DNA from: Candidatus Micrarchaeota archaeon UBA95
GTDB lineage: Archaea; Micrarchaeota; Micrarchaeia; Norongarragalinales; Norongarragalinaceae
Direction: 5' to 3'
NCBI GenBank assembly: GCA_002499405.1
Contig: DALH01000033.1
Span: 12,836 to 39,191 of the forward strand
DNA: 26,356 bases
Below the pieces are notes generated by a model that saw only the letters and a program-made list of their open reading frames with translations, was not told where the DNA came from and searched no databases. Position numbers and translations under genes: made by a program. This document shows positions 1-6,622 of this stretch, piece after piece (position 1 is the stretch's first letter; the number at the start of each line of letters is the position of its first letter).

Positions 1-69
1 CTCCGCGGGCCCACTGAACCGCTTGGGGGGTTGCACCCCCCGATCGGGTTCACGCTCACCCCCCTGCAT
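1..69 (-). other. Possible 5' end of an edge-truncated gene or GC-rich RNA
   Basis: A minus-strand TATA box at 108-121 points transcription leftward into this GC-rich stretch. Two short open frames run off the window edge: one from ATG at 67-69 (23 codons) and one from GTG at 51-53, preceded by a GGGGTGA-like site. The same bases form a strong hairpin (six-G and six-C arms around TTGCA at 27-43, flanked by TGAACC and GGTTCA). I recognise neither peptide nor RNA. It could be the start of a coding gene or of a structured RNA; the sequence left of the window is needed to decide. Confidence 0.3.
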
Positions 70-107
70 TTAGTTGATGAATTAATTCCTTGGACACGAC
101 CCCCTTC

Positions 108-121
108 CTCTTTATAAAACC
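108..121 (-). promoter_or_regulatory. TATA box for leftward transcript
   Basis: The minus strand reads GTTTTATAAAGAGG, a good archaeal TATA box. The predicted transcription start lies near 85-90, leaving about 20 nt to the ATG at 67-69. It supports a transcription unit that begins here and leaves the window. Confidence 0.55.
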
Positions 122-182
122 AAACGGTTTTGATTCCTTTTACGAATTTATTGCGCGAGCGGCTGCTGGCCCGTTTGAAACA

Positions 183-211
183 AAGAAAAAAATAAATTAA
201 AAAAAAGGGTT
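183..211 (-). terminator. T-rich terminator after zinc-ribbon gene
   Basis: Reading the minus strand after the stop at 242, the RNA passes through a run of eight T followed by a second T-rich tract (TTTATTTTTTTC). Archaeal RNA polymerase terminates on such oligo-T runs without needing a hairpin. Confidence 0.6.
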
Positions 212-241
212 GAAAGGGGTTTTTTGTTTCCCGTTCAAAAA

Positions 242-541
242 TCAGTAGTCGTCCCTTCGGCCGTAACCGCCGCGTCCGCCGCCACCGCGGCTGCCGCCGT
301 AACCGCCTCCGCCGCCACCGCCGTAACTGCGGCGCGGTTTGCGGTGCTTCTTGAAGCACTCGCGACAGTACACGGGCCTGCCCTCAGTGGGCTTGAACGG
401 CACCTCGCACTCCTGCCCGCAGTCCGAGCAAACGGTTTTGTACGTTTCCCTGTCGCTGTCTCCTTGACTGCGGCGTTCGGTCTTTTCTTCATTCCCAGAT
501 TCCTGGGGGCTTGACTCATCTGAGTCGTCGTATTCACTCAT
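242..541 (-). CDS. Small CxxC zinc-ribbon protein with glycine/arginine-rich tail
   Basis: The 99-residue protein has three parts. Residues 1-35 are acidic and probably disordered. A compact zinc ribbon at about 36-65 carries two cysteine pairs (CSDCG and CRECF, about 20 residues apart). The tail from about residue 70 is almost only G, R, Y and S, resembling RGG nucleic-acid-binding tails. Short proteins pairing this kind of Cys4 ribbon with RGG-like tails occur in archaea and some bacteria, and RNA or single-stranded DNA binding is the usual inference; no function is proven here. The start is supported by AGGTGA nine nt upstream of the ATG and a TATA box at 578-590. The opposite-strand open frames are by-products of its GC-rich repeats. 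Confidence 0.85.
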   Translation of the reverse strand: MSEYDDSDESSPQESGNEEKTERRSQGDSDRETYKTVCSDCGQECEVPFKPTEGRPVYCRECFKKHRKPRRSYGGGGGGGYGGSRGGGGRGGYGRRDDY

Positions 542-575
542 TTCTTTTCTTCACCTATGTATGGCTCCCTTCCTA

Positions 576-591
576 ATCACTTTAAAATTCA
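576..591 (-). promoter_or_regulatory. TATA box of zinc-ribbon gene
   Basis: The minus strand reads GAATTTTAAAGTG centred near 583, about 42 nt upstream of the ATG at 541. The predicted start of transcription near 557 leaves a short leader containing the AGGTGA site. Confidence 0.5.
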
Positions 592-621
592 GCTCCTACT
601 CGGGGAACCACCTTCTATTCA

Positions 622-631
622 CTAAAAAATT
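622..631 (-). terminator. Oligo-T tract after MATE gene
   Basis: A six-T run on the minus strand lies about 25 nt past the MATE stop codon at 654. It is short, so only weak evidence for termination of the leftward operon. Confidence 0.35.
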
Positions 632-653
632 GTTGTTTGAACGGGTTTTAAAC

Positions 654-1985
654 CTATGTTTTGAAAAGAGTTTGCGTGCTCCTGAACCAAGCCAGGGTAA
701 CCGCTGAGGCGACCACGTTGCCGACGAGGTAGGCCCACCAGATGCCCTTGTAGCCGAGAAAAGTTGAAAGCGCGTAAGCAGCGAACACCTGCAGAACGAG
801 GGTTGCCAGGGTTAGGACAAGGGGTGCGCGCGTGTTGCCGGTGCCGCGCACGAGGCCGAGCAAACTCACCTCTATTCCTATGAAGGGGAGGGCGAACGCA
901 ATCATTTGCAGGAATTCTGTTGCGAGGAGGGTTACCTCGGGTTCGCCGGGGAGGAATGCCTGCGTGATGGGGGTTGAGAAAACGTATAACGCGGCTGCGG
1001 ACAACGCCATGAATGCGAACGAGACGGCCACGCTTTGGCGTGCAACCGATTTCAAGCGCCTGAATTTTTTGGCTCCGTAGGTCTGGCCTGCGAGGGTTGA
1101 CGCGGCAAGCGAGATTCCCATCGCGGGAATTATTATGAAGCTGAAAATGCGTCCGCTCAAGCCGTAGGCGGCTAGGACGCCGGTTCCAAAGGATGCAGCA
1201 AGCCACGTCAACAAGAACATGCTGGTTGCGCGCAGGCCTTGTTCAAAGGAGGCGGGAAGGCCCAGCGAAAACAGTTTGCGGGTCAGGGCGTAATCGGGTT
1301 TGAGGGGAGTCAACTGAATTGCGTGTTTTCCGGAGAAGAGCAGGAAAATTGCGAGCGCGGCGGCAACGAACTCGGTGAACACGGTGGCCATTGCTGCGCC
1401 GGCCACTCCCAATGCGGGAATCGGGCCGAAACCGAAGATGAACAAGGGGTCCAAAGCGAAGTTGAGTAGGACGGTTGTGAGCATGATGTACATCGGGGTT
1501 CTGGCATCGCCGATGCCTTGCATCACGGATTGGAGGGCGAAGTAGGCGAAGATGAATGGGGTGCCAAGGAAAAACGTTTTAAGGTAGGCGGTTGCGGAAG
1601 CAAATACTTCGGGGGTGACGCCGAGCAGTCCTATTAACTGGTCGGCGGATGCCAGGCCGACCACGGTTATGACGAGGGAGGCGGCGATCATGGCCATCAG
1701 GGTTTGGGTTGCGACGTGGTTGACCGAGGAACGATTCCCGGCTCCCCAATGGTGGGATGCGAGGATGCGGCCCGCTATTGCCAAGCCAAATCCGAGGGAG
1801 GAGACGAGGAAGAGCACGGGAAAACTGGTTGCGACCGCGGCAATCGCGTCCGCGCCGAGGCGCCCCACCCAAAAAGCGTCAGTCAACTGGTAAACCGTGC
1901 TCAACAAGTTGGATGCGGTTATGGGAAGGGCCAGCGCCAGCAGCGCTTTGAGCACGGGGCCCCGCGTCAAATCCTTTTCAGCCAT
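654..1985 (-). CDS. MATE family multidrug/Na+ antiporter
   Basis: The 443-residue product is a polytopic membrane protein with about 12 hydrophobic segments, the length and organisation expected of MATE exporters. It opens with a typical cytoplasmic start (MAEKDLTRGPVLKALLALALP), followed by a YQLTDAFWVGRLG segment typical of helix 1 in the NorM/DinF group, and has a second half of the same pattern (GLPASFEQGLRATSMF). The family exports cationic drugs or metabolites in exchange for Na+ or H+. I use the ATG at 1985 because it lies 4 nt after the upstream gene's stop; a longer frame to 2036 would overlap that gene and adds a non-family N-terminus. It is the last gene of the 3954-654 run. The substrate cannot be told from sequence. 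Confidence 0.9.
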   Translation of the reverse strand: MAEKDLTRGPVLKALLALALPITASNLLSTVYQLTDAFWVGRLGADAIAAVATSFPVLFLVSSLGFGLAIAGRILASHHWGAGNRSSVNHVATQTLMAMIAASLVITVVGLASADQLIGLLGVTPEVFASATAYLKTFFLGTPFIFAYFALQSVMQGIGDARTPMYIMLTTVLLNFALDPLFIFGFGPIPALGVAGAAMATVFTEFVAAALAIFLLFSGKHAIQLTPLKPDYALTRKLFSLGLPASFEQGLRATSMFLLTWLAASFGTGVLAAYGLSGRIFSFIIIPAMGISLAASTLAGQTYGAKKFRRLKSVARQSVAVSFAFMALSAAALYVFSTPITQAFLPGEPEVTLLATEFLQMIAFALPFIGIEVSLLGLVRGTGNTRAPLVLTLATLVLQVFAAYALSTFLGYKGIWWAYLVGNVVASAVTLAWFRSTQTLFKT

Positions 1986-1989
1986 TGCA

Positions 1990-3102
1990 TCAAATCCAGT
2001 AGCCGGGCGTGGCGCCCGCGAACTCGCTTGTTCCAACTGCCTGGTATTCCTTGTTGTTTATGACGGCGGTTCCAACTGACGGGTAAGAGCGGTAGTCAAT
2101 GTCCGCGGTGTGCAGGAAGTCCGCCAGTTTCTTGCCTTTGATGCGCCGGCGCTTGCCAAGGGACGAGCCCTGAATCACGAGTTTCACTGTTCCCTCCTTG
2201 TTTTTCACGCGCACCACAGGGATTTCCCCTGCATCGAAAATTGTTTCCGCGTCGGCGTAGACCTGGAACCCGCCGGTTTCAACGTCCAACACGTAAACCT
2301 GGTAGTTCAAGGGCAGGCGGGGCCCACCCAAAAACAAGTCCATGAAGCCAACTATTTTTTCGGGTTTCAATTCGCCTGGCGAATTCTGGCAGGCGAGGAC
2401 GCTCCACTGCCAGCCCACGTTAACCAGAGGCGCGTTCACGTGCACGTTCTCAGCGTAACCGAAGTCGGATTCAATGGTTTTTCCCGTGAGCGGCTCCAGT
2501 TCTTTGCATCCAAGCGCCTTCAAATCGCCTTTGGCGTCAATTGTTAGTCGGCCGTGCATTGGCGCGAGCACCCAGTGCGCGAAGACGCGGCCGAATTTCT
2601 CGAAAACGCATTTGTATCCGCCGGTGTTCGGCTTGATGCGTTGAAACGAGTAGTGCAGCAGCAACTCGTTTTCGCCGCCATCCGAAACCGCGACGTCCAC
2701 CTCGTATTCGGGACACTTGCCCCGCCACGAAACCCGCCGCCGCGGCTCGTTCACGCGGACCCCGCCTTTTAGCGGGTCGTATTGCGCGTTGCAGGGCCCT
2801 TCCCCGACTGCGATGCTTTTGCCTTTGTAGCGCAACTCGTTGAACAAAAACGAGTTGGTGCCGTCAAAGGCGAGCGCGCAAAAGCCGTTGGCTTCGGTTC
2901 CCCCAACAAAAGCGTAAAGCCAGCCCTTTGAAAAAGGGGGCGAGCCGCCGCCGTATTCCGCGGGCAGCGAAAAGTGTTTCAAGTATTTTCTTGCCTGGCC
3001 GGGTTTGACTACTCGAAGCGAGTGCTTCATGGCCGGCCCGTTTTTTTCAAGGATGGGTTCGGCCGAGAAAACCAATACGTCTTCAGTGGTTGCCTTGACC
3101 AT
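1990..3102 (-). CDS. Putative lipocalin-like (CrtC/tocopherol-cyclase-like) protein
   Basis: The 370-residue soluble protein has no signal peptide and no membrane segment. It is rich in beta-strand-forming stretches and aromatic residues. A central block (KCVFEKFGRVFAHWVLAPMH, about residues 163-182) followed by a GYAENVHVN segment and VGWQWS resembles the CrtC/AttH/tocopherol-cyclase lipocalin-like superfamily, whose members act on hydrophobic isoprenoids or lipids. This is pattern resemblance only, so the function stays open. It starts 1 nt after the alba stop and ends 4 nt before the MATE start, so the three are very probably co-transcribed. A hydrophobic substrate handled here and exported by MATE is one possible reading. 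Confidence 0.6.
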   Translation of the reverse strand: MVKATTEDVLVFSAEPILEKNGPAMKHSLRVVKPGQARKYLKHFSLPAEYGGGSPPFSKGWLYAFVGGTEANGFCALAFDGTNSFLFNELRYKGKSIAVGEGPCNAQYDPLKGGVRVNEPRRRVSWRGKCPEYEVDVAVSDGGENELLLHYSFQRIKPNTGGYKCVFEKFGRVFAHWVLAPMHGRLTIDAKGDLKALGCKELEPLTGKTIESDFGYAENVHVNAPLVNVGWQWSVLACQNSPGELKPEKIVGFMDLFLGGPRLPLNYQVYVLDVETGGFQVYADAETIFDAGEIPVVRVKNKEGTVKLVIQGSSLGKRRRIKGKKLADFLHTADIDYRSYPSVGTAVINNKEYQAVGTSEFAGATPGYWI

Positions 3103-3103
3103 T

Positions 3104-3466
3104 TTACTTGATGAGTGTCAGCAGGAGGCTTGAAACCTTGCTGTTGGAGCCGTCTTCGTTCGTCAAGTCCTCGGTTTGCACGTCAAAACCGGTAATCTTC
3201 AAGTCGTGGAAGAAGCGGTTCTTCATTATTTCCTCAACATCTATTGCTCGCGAGATGGCGTGGCCGCGCGCCTTGAGTTTGACCTGGCTTGTGCCGTTGT
3301 TGAAGAGCGTGACCGCGGCGAGAACGTAACTCATCACGGGTTTTCGGCCCACATAAATCGTGGACGGGTCGCGTTGCTCCCTTTGTTGAGGGGGCTTTTC
3401 TTCGGGGGCGCTTCGGGGCGCATCCACTTTTTGTTCGGGTTGTCGTTCCACTTGTTGTTTTTCCAT
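3104..3466 (-). CDS. alba: Alba family DNA/RNA-binding protein
   Basis: The 120-residue protein consists of an approximately 30-residue charged, glutamine- and proline-rich N-terminal extension and a complete Alba domain. The core begins STIYVGRKPVMSYVLAA, matching the canonical start of Alba, where the K of GRKP corresponds to the acetylatable DNA-contact lysine. It continues through the ARGHAISRAIDVEE helix to the C-terminal strands. Alba dimers coat DNA and RNA in many archaea. I place the start at 3466 because GGTGGT lies about 8 nt upstream; an alternative at 3505 would overlap the upstream gene. The polar N-terminal extension is longer than in most Alba proteins and may be flexible. Confidence 0.93.
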   Translation of the reverse strand: MEKQQVERQPEQKVDAPRSAPEEKPPQQREQRDPSTIYVGRKPVMSYVLAAVTLFNNGTSQVKLKARGHAISRAIDVEEIMKNRFFHDLKITGFDVQTEDLTNEDGSNSKVSSLLLTLIK

Positions 3467-3501
3467 GGGAGATACCACCTTTCCAGGTAACACTAATCCG
3501 T

Positions 3502-3954
3502 TCAACGCTTTAAACGTTGCGGGGGGGAATGCCGGTAAACGAGTTCGGTGAACCGCCTGCCCTCCAAAACCATTCTCTGGACGAGGGTTGAGCCGCCCCG
3601 CTTGCGGATTTTGCGCGCCTTATTTTCAACGAGGACGTGATACGCCTTCAAGGCCGCGGCGAGGGCGTCGCGTTCGTGTTGGTTGGCGCAGGCGTAGCCC
3701 TTGGTGCACGACAACTTGAATTCTTTTGAAAGGGGTTGCCTGGGCGCGAACAGCTTGGTTTTCAACGCAGCTGCCAGGCGCTTGCATTGCCTTGCGGGGG
3801 GCTTGCGGTCGCTTGCAACGATGGTCACGTGGCGTTTAGCCGCCTGCAACAAGACGTCCGAAAAGGAGGCGTTGCGCTTGCTCCACAAGGACACGAGCTC
3901 GCCTTCGTAATTCACTACCGCAATTGCCGCCGTGGTGCCAGCGTCAAATCCCAC
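3502..3954 (-). CDS. DUF460 (COG2433) RNase H-fold domain protein, short form
   Basis: The 150-residue protein matches the N-terminal RuvC/YqgF-like domain of DUF460 proteins. It shows GFDAGTTAAIAVV with the first acidic residue, VASDRKPP with the second, and the signature HERDALAAALKAY near residue 93 with the final acidic residue. Full-length archaeal relatives are usually several hundred residues with a long coiled coil; this copy holds only the nuclease-like domain plus a basic tail. The annotated start is GTG at 3954, but ATC and ATA codons immediately upstream would restore the usual IIVG beginning and sit better behind the GAGGTGG site at 3967-3973. It heads a run with alba, so a nucleic-acid role is plausible. 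Confidence 0.75.
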   Translation of the reverse strand: MGFDAGTTAAIAVVNYEGELVSLWSKRNASFSDVLLQAAKRHVTIVASDRKPPARQCKRLAAALKTKLFAPRQPLSKEFKLSCTKGYACANQHERDALAAALKAYHVLVENKARKIRKRGGSTLVQRMVLEGRRFTELVYRHSPPQRLKR

Positions 3955-3981
3955 TATGATGAGTCAGCCACCTCGGGAAAT

Positions 3982-4034
3982 GAAAAAAAGGGGTTGAGGG
4001 GAAAAAAGAGGGGAGGGGTGAAAACTTGGTTTTC
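3982..4034 (-). terminator. Hairpin plus oligo-T terminator
   Basis: A GAAAAC/GTTTTC hairpin with TTG loop overlaps the stop codon of the GATase-like gene (4020-4034). It is followed on the minus strand by a six-T run near 4002-4007 and a seven-T run near 3982-3988. This should end transcription before the DUF460 gene. Confidence 0.6.
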
Positions 4035-4851
4035 AGCCACTGGCTCCTTTGATGTAGAGAAGCATGTTCTGCATCATTTCGCGGCTGGTCGTGCCCGGGT
4101 CGAACGCGAAGTACACGACTTTTCCGGAGAACACGCCTTGGGACTCGACGATGCCGTAAGTCGCCGGCGACGTGGTCTTGCCCATGTACGACTCGATGTA
4201 TGCGAGCACGTTCGCGTTGGAGTTCGGGAACACGTTGGTAAGCGTGCCCGAGAACGCGAAATTCGTTATTCCGTTGAACATGACGTGGTCCGGGTCTATG
4301 ATCTTGAATTTGCCGTCGGCGTAAACCCTGCTCTCACCCGTCTTCTCGTGCATGAGCACGCCGCCGTAACGCACGGGCATGACGTCGCCGAGGAGGCCTA
4401 TGCCGATGTCCCAGCCGAGGGCGTTGGGGTCGTCCGTGACGCGCGTGCACGCGTCCCCGATGACCACGAGTTTTCCGCCCACCTTCACGCGTTCGGCTAT
4501 TGCCTTCCGCGCGGTCCTGTCGCACGTGGTGGACCCCTGCAACACGATTATGTCAAAGTTGTTCAGGGCGCCGGGCACGACCGCGTCCGGTGAAATTGAG
4601 CCCGCGTAAGCTATGCCGGCCACCTGCATGTTCTCGGATTTAATCAGGTACTCGAATTGTGGTGATGCGCGGCCAACGGTAACTACCTTGATGTAAGGCG
4701 CGGGAAACAATGAGCCAATGACGGGCACGGAATGCAAGTCAATGTAACCGAACTTTCCCGCAATGAAGAGTCCGAGAACCACGATTAAAATCAGCGGAAT
4801 AAAGCTTTCCCCGTAACCCTGCGTCGGAGCATATTGGCCTTTTTTCTTCAT
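4033..4851 (-). CDS. Membrane-anchored class I GATase-like domain protein
   Basis: The 272-residue product has one N-terminal membrane segment (FIPLILIVVLGLFIAGKFGY, about residues 17-36) and an extracytoplasmic alpha/beta domain. The alternation FDIIVLQGS, a helix, then KLVVIGDACT and a late GKVVYFAFDPG strand suggests a glutamine-amidotransferase-like fold of the DUF4350 kind. The catalytic Cys-His pair of active GATases is not evident, so a binding rather than enzymatic role is likely. The gene ending at 25754 encodes a clear paralogue. I choose the ATG at 4851 because GGTGAT lies 8 nt upstream (4859-4864); the ATG at 4860 overlaps that site. Expression is from the TATA box at 4898-4910. 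Confidence 0.65.
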   Translation of the reverse strand: MKKKGQYAPTQGYGESFIPLILIVVLGLFIAGKFGYIDLHSVPVIGSLFPAPYIKVVTVGRASPQFEYLIKSENMQVAGIAYAGSISPDAVVPGALNNFDIIVLQGSTTCDRTARKAIAERVKVGGKLVVIGDACTRVTDDPNALGWDIGIGLLGDVMPVRYGGVLMHEKTGESRVYADGKFKIIDPDHVMFNGITNFAFSGTLTNVFPNSNANVLAYIESYMGKTTSPATYGIVESQGVFSGKVVYFAFDPGTTSREMMQNMLLYIKGASG

Positions 4852-4897
4852 TTTTCGCATCACCAACGAATTATTACTAAAGTTAAAGGCATCAACT

Positions 4898-4910
4898 CTT
4901 TTATAAACCT
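4898..4910 (-). promoter_or_regulatory. TATA box of GATase-like gene
   Basis: The minus strand reads GGTTTATAAAAGA, a near-consensus archaeal TATA box about 45-50 nt upstream of the start at 4851. It lies between the DedA stop (4940) and the GATase-like start, so this gene is separately transcribed. Confidence 0.65.
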
Positions 4911-4939
4911 TGTTTAAAACCCGGTTGAAGCCCCCCGCT

Positions 4940-5401
4940 TTAGAACAGGGAAAGCAGGGTTGCACCCAAGCCGATGACGGCGGCGGTTTTGACCACGCGG
5001 CCGACGGCCGCGAAGAACAGGAATTCCCCCCAATTCATTTTGGTTGTTCCCGCGGCAATTGGAAGCATGTCCCCGAAAAACGGGACCCACGGTGAAAGCA
5101 GGAGGGCGTAACGCCCCCACTTGCGCATCCATTTCTCCGCTTTTTTCTCGTCTTTCGGGTCGCGTTTGACTAACCAGGTTCGGATGCCTTTCAAGCCTAC
5201 CACATAGTTCACGGTGGAGGAAGCGAGCGAGGCGATTAACACTACGAGGAATACCTGCCACGCGGGGTAATAAGCGATGGCAAGTATTATGAAGGGCTCG
5301 CTGGGCCACGGCAACAGGGAAACGCTGAAGAAGGCAACTAACGCCAGCCCGAGCAACCCGTACGCTTCCAGCAAACCTGCGAGGAAAACTATTGAGTCCA
5401 T
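4940..5401 (-). CDS. DedA/VTT-domain (SNARE-associated-like) membrane protein
   Basis: The 153-residue protein has about four to five hydrophobic segments. It carries family features of the DedA/YqaA group: an early SLLPWPSEPF re-entrant segment, then VNYVVGLKG, a charged loop (KRDPKDEKKAEKWMRKWG) and a second re-entrant segment LLSPWVPFFGDMLPIAAG. VTT/DedA proteins are linked to lipid flipping and membrane homeostasis. It is a short YqaA-like member. No Shine-Dalgarno is visible before the ATG at 5401; a T-rich TATA-like element at 5425-5436 about 28 nt upstream suggests a leaderless message. Downstream is the promoter of the GATase-like gene. Confidence 0.85.
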   Translation of the reverse strand: MDSIVFLAGLLEAYGLLGLALVAFFSVSLLPWPSEPFIILAIAYYPAWQVFLVVLIASLASSTVNYVVGLKGIRTWLVKRDPKDEKKAEKWMRKWGRYALLLSPWVPFFGDMLPIAAGTTKMNWGEFLFFAAVGRVVKTAAVIGLGATLLSLF

Positions 5402-5439
5402 TTACAACAAAAAGAAAAGGGAGGCAAAATAAAAAGCAG

Positions 5440-6597
5440 TCAGAGACCGCACGCTTTTTTGAGGGCGGCCGCCTTATCCGTTTTCTCCCACGTGAACCCG
5501 GGTTCTTCGCGGCCGAAGTGGCCGTAAGCAGCGGTCTTCGCGTAAATCGGGCGCTTCAACTTCAAGTGTTTGATTATTTGCGCGGGCTTGAACGCGAACT
5601 CCTTGCGCACGGCTTCAACGATTTTTTCTTCTTCAACCTTGTTCGTTCCGAAGCAGTCCACGCGCACGCTCACCGGGTCGGCAACCCCGATGGAGTAAGC
5701 CAACTGCACCTCACACTTGTCGGCCAACCCCGCCGCAACCACGTTTTTCGCGACGTAGCGCGCCATGTAAGCAGCCGAGCGGTCCACCTTGCTGGGGTCC
5801 TTGCCGCTGAAGCAGCCGCCGCCGTGGCGACCCATGCCGCCGTAGGTGTCCACAATTATTTTTCTTCCGGTCACCCCCGAATCGGCTTCGGGCCCGCCCA
5901 CCGCGAACACGCCGGTCGCGTTGATGTGGTACTTCGTTTCCCGGTCCACCCATTTCCCGCAAACCGGCTTGATTACGTGCTGGATTACGTCGGAGTGGAT
6001 TTTGTCGAGTGAAACCTTTGGGTCGTGGTGGACCGCGATGACGACGGCGGTGACGCGCCTGGGTTTCCCGTCCTCGTACTCCACGGTCACCTGGCTCTTG
6101 CCGTCGGGCCTCACCCAGTCCAGGATTTTTTGTTTGCGCACCTCGGAGAGGCGGCGCGTCAACTTGTGCGCCAACGAAATCGGCAACGGCATCAACTCGG
6201 GAGTATCGTTGCAAGCGAACCCGAACATCATGCCCTGATCTCCGGCACCCTGCTCGTGCTCCTTGGTTTGGTTGACGCCTACCGCGATGTTCTGGCTTTG
6301 CTCGTGGACGCTGGTGAGGACCGCGCAGTCCTTGTAATCGATTCCGTACTCGGGGTTCGTGTAACCGATTTCCTTGAGCGTGTTGCGGACCACGCCCGGA
6401 ATGTTAACGTAGCCCTTCGTGGTCACCTCGCCCGCAACCATAACCAGACCCGTGGTGGTCAGGCACTCAACGGCAACGCGCGAGTCCGCGTCCTGTTCCA
6501 GCATCGCGTCCAGAATCGCGTCACTCACCTTGTCGCAGATTTTGTCGGGGTGCCCTTCGGTCACGGATTCAGATGTAAACAATTCCTTCTTACTCAT
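5440..6597 (-). CDS. metK: S-adenosylmethionine synthetase, bacterial type
   Basis: The enzyme makes S-adenosylmethionine from methionine and ATP. The 385-residue length and motifs are those of bacterial/eukaryotic MetK (COG0192): SVTEGHPDKICDKVSDA at the N-terminus, the GAGDQGMMFG active-site loop near residue 118, and GGGCFSGKDPSKVDRSAAY near 257-275. Most archaea instead use the distinct archaeal MAT (COG1812), so this copy was probably acquired by transfer. Its codon use looks like its neighbours, suggesting an old event. The ATG at 6597 has GAGGGG about 9 nt upstream. The intron-bearing tRNA-Ile ends only 25 nt before the start and no separate TATA box is seen between them, so co-transcription is likely. 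Confidence 0.96.
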   Translation of the reverse strand: MSKKELFTSESVTEGHPDKICDKVSDAILDAMLEQDADSRVAVECLTTTGLVMVAGEVTTKGYVNIPGVVRNTLKEIGYTNPEYGIDYKDCAVLTSVHEQSQNIAVGVNQTKEHEQGAGDQGMMFGFACNDTPELMPLPISLAHKLTRRLSEVRKQKILDWVRPDGKSQVTVEYEDGKPRRVTAVVIAVHHDPKVSLDKIHSDVIQHVIKPVCGKWVDRETKYHINATGVFAVGGPEADSGVTGRKIIVDTYGGMGRHGGGCFSGKDPSKVDRSAAYMARYVAKNVVAAGLADKCEVQLAYSIGVADPVSVRVDCFGTNKVEEEKIVEAVRKEFAFKPAQIIKHLKLKRPIYAKTAAYGHFGREEPGFTWEKTDKAAALKKACGL

Positions 6598-6622
6598 TTT
6601 TCATTTCCCCTCGTTAATTTAA

